This document shows positions 8,711 through 14,986 of a DNA stretch of 17,066 nt, piece by piece. This DNA comes from an uncultured Holdemanella sp. (lineage in GTDB: Bacteria > Bacillota_I > Bacilli_A > Erysipelotrichales > Erysipelotrichaceae): contig NZ_CAKVJB010000042.1 of NCBI RefSeq assembly GCF_934754935.1, forward strand, positions 1 through 17,066, read 5' to 3'. How positions within the stretch are numbered: the first letter of the stretch is position 1; every line of letters starts with the position of its first letter. The translations under genes were made by a program, and so were the position numbers. The notes below the pieces were generated by a model. The model was not told where the DNA came from. It searched no databases and saw nothing but the letters and a program-made list of their open reading frames with translations.

Positions 8711-8743
8711 TAACTAGAGAGTTAATAACTGTGGAGTTAATAA
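8707..8743. promoter_or_regulatory. Operator-like palindrome plus third half-site
   Basis: A perfect inverted repeat has arms TTATTAACT (8707-8715) and AGTTAATAA (8720-8728) around an AGAG spacer. A further direct copy of AGTTAATAA lies at 8735-8743, 15 bases downstream of the second arm. The array overlaps the predicted -10 and start site of the ATPase gene and ends just before its ribosome-binding site. The geometry suggests binding of a dimeric repressor, but none is encoded alongside and the protein is unknown. The 22-base palindrome is AT-rich and has no U-run, so a terminator is unlikely. Confidence 0.55.
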
Positions 8744-8755
8744 GGTGGAGGACCT

Positions 8756-10117
8756 ATGTTTGTTGGTAGAAAAAAGGAATTGGATGCATTAAATAGTCGA
8801 TATACAAACAACAGAAAAGAATTTGGTGTATTGTATGGAAGAAGACGAATTGGGAAATCATCCATATTAAATGAATTTTTAAAGGATAAAAATGGTTTGT
8901 TATTTCAGGCAAAACAAGATAATAGTTATGGAAATTTAAAATCTTTTTCTTATGAAGTGGATCATTTATTGAATCTTCCAGATACATTTGTTTTTGCGAG
9001 TTGGCAACACGCTTTTAAATCGATTCAAGAATACGCAAAGAATGAGCGCTTTGTGTTAGTTATAGATGAGTATCCATATATAGTAAGTCAAGATACTAGT
9101 TTCTCTTCCGTTTTACAAGAATTTATTGATCATGCGAGTGATAATATGATGGTCATCTTATCGGGAAGTGATATAGGATTCTTACAAAGAGAAATACAGA
9201 ATCATGCGAGTCCATTATATAAAAGACGCACTTTTGAGATGGAAATCAAGAAAATGAATTTTATGGACGCAAAAGAATTTGTGAAAACGGAAGATATTGA
9301 AAGTCAGGCTAATTATTTGTGCCTAATGTCGGGATATCCATATTATTTATCGACAATTGATCATACAAAAACTTTTTATGAAAACATTCAATACTTATTA
9401 TTTAATGAGTTCGGTACATTCTTTAATTTGCCAGATCAACTTCTATCAAATTCAACGAATGTACAAGATGTATATAATTCCATATTAGTATCAATCTCAA
9501 AGCGTAATCGAACGATAAAAACGATTAGTGAGGATATCCATGAGGCAGAGGCTAAAGTCTCTAAATATATTTCAACGTTGATAAAGAGTGAAATTGTAGA
9601 GAAAAAGAATATGTATAATGGAAATAAACGAACGATATATTATGATATATCGGATTCGATGTTGAAATTATGGTACACCTTAATTTTTGAAAATCAGGAG
9701 AAGATAAAAATAAATGGCAATCTTGTGTTTGAAAGAAATAAAGAAAAATTAGATTCATTCCTTTCGTTTGAATTTGAAAATTTATCGATACTATATATGG
9801 ATATGTTAAATGAAAAAGGTGAGTTAGAAGATATATTTCCACATATACAGAATTATAAGGTGGATAATTCGAAGTTAAATAGATCGATTGAAATAGATGG
9901 TATCACAAGTACGAAAGAATATTTGTTGGTGATGGATTGTAAATTTCGAAACAAAAAATATACTAGGGATATGTATGAACATCTAAAAGAGAGTGCTTCT
10001 ATTTTTCCTGATAAATTAAAAAGAGTATATTATATCTTTTCTAAAGAGGGATTCAATGAAAATATGATCGAAGATAAAAATATACATTTGTTTGATTTAA
10101 GAAAAATGTTTGAATAA
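8756..10117 (+). CDS. AAA-type ATPase with C-terminal DUF234 (nuclease-like) domain
   Basis: A 453-residue cytosolic protein of the archaeal-type ATPase family (ATPase_2 plus DUF234). Residues 1-200 form the P-loop domain: MFVGRKKEL opening typical of the family, Walker A GRRRIGKS (28-35), Walker B LVIDEY (101-106), and an ILSGSD segment (134-139). Residues about 235-300 look like a winged helix. The C-terminal part holds E379-x-D381 and D394-C-K396, which resembles a PD-(D/E)xK nuclease core. Biological role is not established for this family. The ATG at 8756 follows AAGGTGGAGG. The gene is alone between divergent addB and a convergent oxidoreductase, and seems richer in ATA and other A/T-ending codons than its neighbours, so recent acquisition is possible. 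Confidence 0.88.
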   Translation: MFVGRKKELDALNSRYTNNRKEFGVLYGRRRIGKSSILNEFLKDKNGLLFQAKQDNSYGNLKSFSYEVDHLLNLPDTFVFASWQHAFKSIQEYAKNERFVLVIDEYPYIVSQDTSFSSVLQEFIDHASDNMMVILSGSDIGFLQREIQNHASPLYKRRTFEMEIKKMNFMDAKEFVKTEDIESQANYLCLMSGYPYYLSTIDHTKTFYENIQYLLFNEFGTFFNLPDQLLSNSTNVQDVYNSILVSISKRNRTIKTISEDIHEAEAKVSKYISTLIKSEIVEKKNMYNGNKRTIYYDISDSMLKLWYTLIFENQEKIKINGNLVFERNKEKLDSFLSFEFENLSILYMDMLNEKGELEDIFPHIQNYKVDNSKLNRSIEIDGITSTKEYLLVMDCKFRNKKYTRDMYEHLKESASIFPDKLKRVYYIFSKEGFNENMIEDKNIHLFDLRKMFE

Positions 10118-10120
10118 ATG

Positions 10121-10150
10121 AAAAAAAGTGGATCAGCTTGATCCACTTTG
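10121..10150. terminator. Strong terminator between convergent genes
   Basis: An 11-bp perfect stem (AAAGTGGATCA at 10125-10135, TGATCCACTTT at 10139-10149) has a 3-base GCT loop. The seven A residues at 10121-10127 give a U7 run in the minus direction, so it best terminates the leftward oxidoreductase gene. In the plus direction the tail is CTTTGTGTTG, weaker but probably still functional for the ATPase gene. Confidence 0.88.
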
Positions 10151-10157
10151 TGTTGTA

Positions 10158-11528
10158 TTATAGATTTTCTGTAATGTGTCTTGCAACATATACACCAGAT
10201 GCACTGGCATGACTTAGTGAGTGTGTTACACCTGAACAGTCTCCGATAACGAATAGTCCTTTGTGTTTTGTTTCTAAGTTCTTGTCTACTTTGACTTGCA
10301 TATTGTAGAACTTAACTTCGACACCATATAGTAATGTATCATCACTAGCTGTTGATGGACATACTTTATCAAGGGCATAAATCATTTCGATAATGTCATC
10401 TAATTGACGTTTAGGAATAACTAGAGATAAGTCTCCTGGCGTAGCCTTCAATGTAGGTGTTACGAATCCTTGTGCAATACGACTTGGAGTTGAGCGTTGT
10501 CCACGAATCAAATCACCGAAACGTTGAACGATAACACCACCACCTAACATATTTGATAGACGGGCAATACTTTCACCATATTGGTTACTTTGTGAGAATG
10601 GTTCTGTAAAATGGTTTGATACTAATAGGGCAAAGTTTGTGTTGCTTGTGAAACGAGCAGGATCTTCATAACTGTGACCATTTACAGTAATGATTCCGTT
10701 TGTGTTTTCATTTACGACAACACCTCTAGGATTCATACAGAATGTACGAACGCGATCTTGGTATTTCTTTGAACGATATACAATTTTAGATTCATATAAT
10801 GAGTCTGTTAATTCTGAGAATGTATCGGCATTTAATTCCACACGAACACCGATATCTACACGATCACTTTTTGTTTCAATGCCTAGATTTGAACATACAG
10901 ATTCCATCCATTTACTTCCTGAACGACCTGTAGAAATGATACATTGTGTAGATGTATATCTTTCATCACCACAAACAACTTCATATCCATCTTCAATTTT
11001 GTTTACCATATCAATGTGTTTAAAGAAATGGAAATCTGCTTTGTCTTTTAAATCATTGTATAAATTTTCAAGTACAACATAGTTAATGTCAGTTCCTAAG
11101 TGACGTACTTTTGCCTTTAATAAGTGAAGATCGTTTTGAAGACATTTTTTTGCGATAGCTGCATCTGAGTTTGCGTATAAACGTGTTTTTTCTCCACCCA
11201 TTTTGCAGTTGATTTCATCAACATATTCCATTAAATCGATTGCTTCTTGTTCACCTACATATTCATATAGGTTTCCACCAAATTCATTTGTGATATTATA
11301 TTTTCCATCACTGAATGCTCCGGCTCCACCAAAACCATTCATGATAGCACATGATTTACAATGGATACATGATTTGATTTTCTTTCCGTCGATTGGACAT
11401 TTTCTTTTTTCTAATGGAGCACCCGCTTCAAATACACCAATCTTTAATTCAGGTTTGTTTTTAAGTAATTCGTAGGCAGAGAAGATTCCTCCAGGCCCAG
11501 CACCAATAATAATGATATCGTATTGCAT
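10158..11528 (-). CDS. COG2509-type FAD-dependent oxidoreductase
   Basis: A 456-residue flavoprotein of the uncharacterised COG2509 FAD-dependent dehydrogenase family. It starts with a Rossmann GAGPGG (residues 9-14) and the acidic end of beta-2 (FEAG, 33-36), and closes with FVIGDCSGVTHSLSHA, the usual FAD-contacting ending. Four clustered cysteines (C44, C54, C57, C60) precede the family GFGGAGAFSDGK segment. Their spacing could hold a metal or Fe-S cluster, but that is inference. No substrate is known to me. The ATG at 11528 has AGGAGG at 8-base spacing. The gene has its own promoter and a purine-riboswitch-like leader (11550-11614), which suggests a link with purine metabolism or purine damage. 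It is monocistronic, ending in the hairpin at 10121-10150. Confidence 0.88.
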   Translation of the reverse strand: MQYDIIIIGAGPGGIFSAYELLKNKPELKIGVFEAGAPLEKRKCPIDGKKIKSCIHCKSCAIMNGFGGAGAFSDGKYNITNEFGGNLYEYVGEQEAIDLMEYVDEINCKMGGEKTRLYANSDAAIAKKCLQNDLHLLKAKVRHLGTDINYVVLENLYNDLKDKADFHFFKHIDMVNKIEDGYEVVCGDERYTSTQCIISTGRSGSKWMESVCSNLGIETKSDRVDIGVRVELNADTFSELTDSLYESKIVYRSKKYQDRVRTFCMNPRGVVVNENTNGIITVNGHSYEDPARFTSNTNFALLVSNHFTEPFSQSNQYGESIARLSNMLGGGVIVQRFGDLIRGQRSTPSRIAQGFVTPTLKATPGDLSLVIPKRQLDDIIEMIYALDKVCPSTASDDTLLYGVEVKFYNMQVKVDKNLETKHKGLFVIGDCSGVTHSLSHASASGVYVARHITENL

Positions 11529-11549
11529 TTTATTTTCCTCCTACTTGAA

Positions 11550-11614
11550 GGCTATAGTCTACTGTTTTCGGTAGTAGGTATGAACGTTCAACCATATCAT
11601 GAACTTATATAACC
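11550..11614 (-). promoter_or_regulatory. Purine (guanine-family) riboswitch aptamer, apparent variant
   Basis: On the minus strand the leader folds as the purine riboswitch three-way junction. P1 is GGUUAUA (11614-11608) with UAUAGCC (11556-11550). P2 is GUUCA/UGAAC enclosing L2 GAUAUGG, identical to the consensus loop. P3 is CUACU/AGUAG enclosing CCGAAAA (consensus CCGUAAA), so the L2 GG and L3 CC needed for loop-loop pairing are present. J1/2 UAA and J3/1 GACUAU are kept; the ligand-pairing base equivalent to position 74 is C (plus-strand 11557), predicting a guanine-like rather than adenine ligand. J2/3 reads GUUCAUACC instead of GUUUCUACC. A promoter sits just upstream and the COG2509 gene just downstream. 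No intrinsic terminator follows, so control is probably translational. Confidence 0.85.
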
Positions 11615-11620
11615 CGGACT

Positions 11621-11649
11621 ATTATACGGATAAAGTTTATTTTATGCAA
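11621..11649 (-). promoter_or_regulatory. Sigma-A promoter of the riboswitch-oxidoreductase transcript
   Basis: The minus strand has TTGCAT (11649-11644), a 17-base spacer and a perfect TATAAT (11626-11621). The transcript would start about 6-7 bases downstream, within a base or so of riboswitch stem P1. This supports the RNA being transcribed as a leader. Confidence 0.8.
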
Positions 11650-11680
11650 GTAATATTTTTTAAAAATGATACATAAAAAA

Positions 11681-11689
11681 TGCTATAAT
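11681..11689 (+). promoter_or_regulatory. Extended -10 promoter of the yitT-tagO operon
   Basis: TGCTATAAT (TGn plus perfect TATAAT at 11684-11689) lies 25 bases before the ATG at 11715. No clear -35 is seen. Transcription would start near 11696, giving a leader of about 20 nt with the AGAAGAGG ribosome-binding site. No other promoter is apparent before the operon end, so this is probably the main one for all seven genes. Confidence 0.7.
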
Positions 11690-11714
11690 CATGTAGGCTA
11701 GAAGAGGTATGCAT

Positions 11715-12599
11715 ATGAGTAAGAATAAAATACATGATTTAATAATGATTATACTTGGAAACTTTGTGGTCGCATGTTCAGTTTCCTTTTTTATACTTCC
11801 TAATAATATATTAACAGGTGGTGTTGCCGGTGTAGCCGTCGCATTACATCCCGTTCTTCCAATTGATATAGTTTTGATGATTGATGCTTTGACAATTGGA
11901 CTGTTTATATTAGGAGCACTTTTACTTGGTAAACAATTTGCGATGAAATCTGTTATTTCGACAATTGTATATCCGATTTTCGTAACAGGTTTATCTCAGG
12001 TTGCTGCTATGTTTCCTAAAGATACATTTGTGATGCCACCTTATGTAGCTACAATCTATGCCGGAGTCATTGTAGGTGTTGGTTTAGGATTGGTGTTTAG
12101 AGTCAATTCAAGTACGGGTGGTATGGATATATTAGCTTTGATCTTACATAAATATTTTAAGATTCCTGAAGGAACTAGTGTGATGATTGTTGATGGCTTA
12201 ACGGTTATGTTAGGAGTTGTAACACATGGATTAACTCCAGCTTTGATTGGTATTATGTCTGTATTTGTTTGTGGTGTGGCCATTGATAAAACGGTAATGC
12301 TTGGCATGCAATCCGCAAAAAATGTTATGATTATATCAACGGAATGGAAACAAATTCGTCGAATTTTATTAGAGACAGTGGATCGTGGTGTAACGATTCT
12401 AGATGGAAGTGGTGGCTATACACAAGCGCCTAAACCTGTGTTGATGTGTGTCATTAAACAGAAACAATATCCATTATTGGAATCAAGTGTTTTAGCAATT
12501 GATCCAAAAGCTTTTATTATAGTGAATGATGTACATCAGGTACATGGTGCTGGTTTTACATCGAAACATGTGGTGGAGACAAATGAAACAACATATTAA
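11715..12599 (+). CDS. YitT family membrane protein (DUF161/DUF2179)
   Basis: A 294-residue integral membrane protein of the YitT/YpjC/YvjA family, whose function is not established. Five or so hydrophobic segments occupy residues 8-195, with the repeated family glycine motifs LTGGVAGVAVAL and VNSSTGGMDILAL. A soluble C-terminal DUF2179 domain (about residues 200-290) begins KNVMIISTEW and ends near DPKAFIIVNDVHQVHGAGF. That domain is thought to be a small-ligand or regulatory domain. The start is set at ATG 11715, 7 bases after AGAAGAGG; the in-frame ATG at 11709 is only 1 base from that site. It is the first gene of a seven-gene operon and its 3' end overlaps rnmV by 17 bases. Confidence 0.9.
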   Translation: MSKNKIHDLIMIILGNFVVACSVSFFILPNNILTGGVAGVAVALHPVLPIDIVLMIDALTIGLFILGALLLGKQFAMKSVISTIVYPIFVTGLSQVAAMFPKDTFVMPPYVATIYAGVIVGVGLGLVFRVNSSTGGMDILALILHKYFKIPEGTSVMIVDGLTVMLGVVTHGLTPALIGIMSVFVCGVAIDKTVMLGMQSAKNVMIISTEWKQIRRILLETVDRGVTILDGSGGYTQAPKPVLMCVIKQKQYPLLESSVLAIDPKAFIIVNDVHQVHGAGFTSKHVVETNETTY

Positions 12600-13107
12600 G
12601 GAAATTATTGTCGTGGAAGGAAAAAACGACACAAATACGTTGCAGTCTTTTTTTGATTGTGACACGATAGAAACAGGTGGAGATCAGGTTAATGAAAAAA
12701 CGATTGAGCGTGTAAGGCAAGCTCAAAAGACTAGAGGTGTCATTATCTTTACCGATCCTGATACGCCAGGAGAACATATTCGTAGACTGATTGGTAATAG
12801 TGTGCCAGGATGTAAACATGCATTTATTAATAAGGAAAAGGCAAAGACACCAAAAAAAGTAGGTGTAGAGCATGCGAATAAAGAAGATTTATGGGATGCT
12901 CTATGTAATTATGTAACGTTTGAGAATAAAGAAGAAGTATTAAGTTGGCAAGACTTTATTGATTTAGGTTTAGTTGGAAATAAAGATCTACGTTTTCAAG
13001 TGTGTGAAGCATTCCATATTGGTCCTTGTAATGCGAAAACATGCTTTAAACGTTTAAATCAGATGCATGTGACAAGAGAAGAGATAGAAGAAAGGAGTCT
13101 TTCATGA
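12583..13107 (+). CDS. rnmV: Ribonuclease M5 (5S rRNA maturation)
   Basis: A 174-residue Toprim-domain endonuclease that trims 5S rRNA precursors in Bacillota, acting on precursor bound by ribosomal protein L18. Catalytic features are IVVEGKND (E12), TGGDQV (31-36) and TDPDTPGE (57-64, with D58 and D60 as metal ligands). The C-terminal segment (about 115-174) matches the family's RNA/protein-binding tail in length. The start is set at ATG 12583 (MKQHIKEIIVVEG), preceded by GGTGGAG; upstream in-frame ATGs lie deeper inside yitT and would add about 20 unrelated residues. It overlaps yitT by 17 bases and rsmA by 4 (ATGA), so it is translationally coupled to both. rnmV-rsmA adjacency is a known Bacillota arrangement and supports the call. 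Confidence 0.95.
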   Translation: MKQHIKEIIVVEGKNDTNTLQSFFDCDTIETGGDQVNEKTIERVRQAQKTRGVIIFTDPDTPGEHIRRLIGNSVPGCKHAFINKEKAKTPKKVGVEHANKEDLWDALCNYVTFENKEEVLSWQDFIDLGLVGNKDLRFQVCEAFHIGPCNAKTCFKRLNQMHVTREEIEERSLS

Positions 13108-13973
13108 AACAGGCGATTGCGACAGTAAAAAAGACGAAAGAGATTCAAGAAAAGTATAAGGTTTTCACAAAGAAAAGCTTTGGTCAAAACTTTATTATTG
13201 AACCTGGGGTTGTTGAAAAGATTGCGAACGCGGCCATTCAATCAAGGGATGAATTGGTTTTTGAGATTGGTCCTGGAATTGGAGCTTTAACGCAGTTTTT
13301 ATGTGAAAAAAGTGATCAGGTTGTAGCTTTTGAAATTGATGAAAGATTACCGGTTGTATTAGAGAATGAGATTGGTTTTGATCATCTTCAGATTGTATTG
13401 GAAGACATTCTAAAGGTGGATATTGATGAAAAGATTCGTGAATTTAGAAAGCCTGGACAAAAGGTTGTGTTCGCATCGAATCTTCCTTACTACATCACAA
13501 CGCCAATTTTATTTAAGTTGTTTGAGGCAAATGAAGAAATTGAAAGAATTACGGTTATGATGCAAAAAGAAGTGGGTGAGCGTTTCTTGGCACACGAAAA
13601 TGACAAAGAATATAATGCGTTAAGTGTAATTACCCAATATCGTTGTGACGTGAAAAAAGTAATGGATGTATCACGTAGAGTGTTTTGGCCAAGTCCAAAT
13701 GTAGATTCGATGGTTATTCAATTCTCGTTCCATCATAAGTATCATTTGGAAGATGAAAAAACTTTCTTTGATTTAGTGAAGGCTTGTTTTACGCAAAGAA
13801 GAAAAACAATTTATAATAATTTTCAAAATTTTGTGAAAGATAAGGCTCTCGCAAAAGAGTTGTTAGAACAAGTAAATATAAATCCAAGTATGCGTGCGCA
13901 ACAATGTACATTAGAGGATTTTATTCGATTATATGAGGTGACTTATGCAGGTACAGGCAAGGGCAAAAATTAA
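13104..13973 (+). CDS. rsmA: 16S rRNA dimethyladenosine transferase
   Basis: A 289-residue SAM-dependent enzyme (RsmA/KsgA) that dimethylates two adjacent adenines in the helix 45 loop of 16S rRNA (A1518/A1519 in E. coli) late in 30S assembly. Motifs: FGQNF (26-30), SAM-binding EIGPGIGALT (54-63), acidic EIDE at the end of beta-2 (77-80), catalytic NLPYYI (126-131) and QKEVGERF. The C-terminal helical domain carries the family CFTQRRKT segment. Its length is typical. It starts within the rnmV stop (ATGA overlap), with GAAAGGAG about 7 bases before the ATG. The 3' end overlaps ispE by 29 bases. Confidence 0.97.
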   Translation: MKQAIATVKKTKEIQEKYKVFTKKSFGQNFIIEPGVVEKIANAAIQSRDELVFEIGPGIGALTQFLCEKSDQVVAFEIDERLPVVLENEIGFDHLQIVLEDILKVDIDEKIREFRKPGQKVVFASNLPYYITTPILFKLFEANEEIERITVMMQKEVGERFLAHENDKEYNALSVITQYRCDVKKVMDVSRRVFWPSPNVDSMVIQFSFHHKYHLEDEKTFFDLVKACFTQRRKTIYNNFQNFVKDKALAKELLEQVNINPSMRAQQCTLEDFIRLYEVTYAGTGKGKN

Positions 13974-14778
13974 TTTGGCATTAGATGTCGTAGAAAGAAT
14001 GGATAATGGATATCATTCTTTAGATATGATTATGGCGCCTATTTCAATTTACGATGAGATTGAAATAGAAAAAGATGATTGTGACAGGGTTGAATGTGAA
14101 GGTATGAAATTGCCTGAGAATAATACAGTTTCAAAGATGATTCAGGTTCTAAAGGATATGTATCATTTAGATTCTTGTTTTAAAGTATCAATCAAGAAAC
14201 ATATTCCAGCTCAGGCTGGTCTTGGTGGTGGAAGTGCTGATGCAGCTGCTGTGTGTAAAGCTATTTTAAAAATGGAAGGTATAGAGGAAACGGAAGAAAA
14301 TCTATATGAAATCACAAAACAAGTAGGGGCAGATGTTCCTTTTTGTATTCATGATAAGTGGGCTCGAGTAAAGGGTATTGGAGAAAAAATTACGCCGATT
14401 GATAGTGATTGGAAATTTGATATTGTGGTTGTAAAGCCAGATTTTGGGATTTCTACAGCCAATGCATTTTCAAAATGGAAAGAATCTCGTCCGTTTCATC
14501 CAGATGTTGACTTAGTAGAATCGAGTATTCGTGAAAAGAATATGGACCTTTTGTATCAGACTATGGCTAACGCATTAGAGCCTATCGCTTTTGAAATTGA
14601 ACCTGAATTAAATCAGGTGAAAATGGATATGGAAGATGCGGGTTTGGTTCGTATATTGATGTCAGGATCTGGTTCGAGCATGTTAGGTTTCAGTGTGGAT
14701 GAAGATGTAATTTCAAATGCATATGAACAGTTAAAAGAAAAGTATGATTTTGTCAAAATCGTACATGTAGGTGGCTAA
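13945..14778 (+). CDS. ispE: 4-diphosphocytidyl-2-C-methyl-D-erythritol kinase
   Basis: A 277-residue GHMP kinase that phosphorylates CDP-methylerythritol at the 2-hydroxyl, the fourth step of the non-mevalonate (MEP) pathway to isoprenoids, including the undecaprenyl carrier. Substrate residues K8 and H24 (AKINLALDV, GYHSL) are present, as are the ATP-binding PAQAGLGGGSADAAA (88-102), catalytic D130 in GADVPFC, and the C-terminal GSGSS (241-245). One oddity is that the usual CxxGGTAxAxGxGE after the catalytic segment reads CIHDKWARVKGIGE, so the double glycine is replaced. The rest of the fold signature is intact, so I expect activity. The ATG at 13945 follows GAGGTGA inside the end of rsmA. 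Order rnmV-rsmA-ispE recalls the Bacillus subtilis region. Confidence 0.96.
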   Translation: MQVQARAKINLALDVVERMDNGYHSLDMIMAPISIYDEIEIEKDDCDRVECEGMKLPENNTVSKMIQVLKDMYHLDSCFKVSIKKHIPAQAGLGGGSADAAAVCKAILKMEGIEETEENLYEITKQVGADVPFCIHDKWARVKGIGEKITPIDSDWKFDIVVVKPDFGISTANAFSKWKESRPFHPDVDLVESSIREKNMDLLYQTMANALEPIAFEIEPELNQVKMDMEDAGLVRILMSGSGSSMLGFSVDEDVISNAYEQLKEKYDFVKIVHVGG

Positions 14779-14779
14779 T

Positions 14780-14986
14780 ATGGTGGCTTCAGTAATTTCT
14801 TATTTGGTTTTCTTTGCGTGTTTTGGTTTAAGTTTTTATGCGATATCAAGTATTCAGTTTGAAAAAATATGTAGTGTAAAAAATCCTAAGAAAGTGCAGA
14901 TATTGATGTTTTTATTATCGCTTTGTCTTGCGTATGTATCAAGTCAGGCGATTCTACAACTAACAATCTATAATGGCTTTGCTTGA
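14780..14986 (+). CDS. DUF1146-like small membrane protein (YwzB-like)
   Basis: A 68-residue protein with two hydrophobic segments (about residues 4-23 and 40-62) separated by a basic, charged linker (FEKICSVKNPKKVQ). This layout, the length and the QFEK-type linker fit the DUF1146/YwzB family, for which no function is known to me. The call rests on architecture and is moderate. The start is set at ATG 14780, 1 base after the ispE stop and 5 bases after AGGTGG; a GTG at 14771 would place that site inside the gene. It overlaps the next gene by 14 bases. In Bacillus subtilis ywzB lies in the broader region of mbl, so a neighbouring MreB-like gene fits. Confidence 0.65.
   Translation: MVASVISYLVFFACFGLSFYAISSIQFEKICSVKNPKKVQILMFLLSLCLAYVSSQAILQLTIYNGFA

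Noticed and set aside
8707..8728. The AT-rich palindrome as an intrinsic terminator
   Set aside because: The stem is almost all A/T, there is no U-run on either side, and it sits between divergent promoters, so an operator is the better reading.
12526..12582. Upstream extension of rnmV starting at 12526
   Set aside because: The extra residues have no match to RNase M5 and lie deep within yitT; the ATG at 12583 has its own GGTGGAG and begins with the usual MKxxIKEIIVVEG-type N-terminus.
12556..12873. Minus-strand open frame opposite the yitT/rnmV junction
   Set aside because: It is antisense to two supported genes, lacks a ribosome-binding site and shows no recognisable family.
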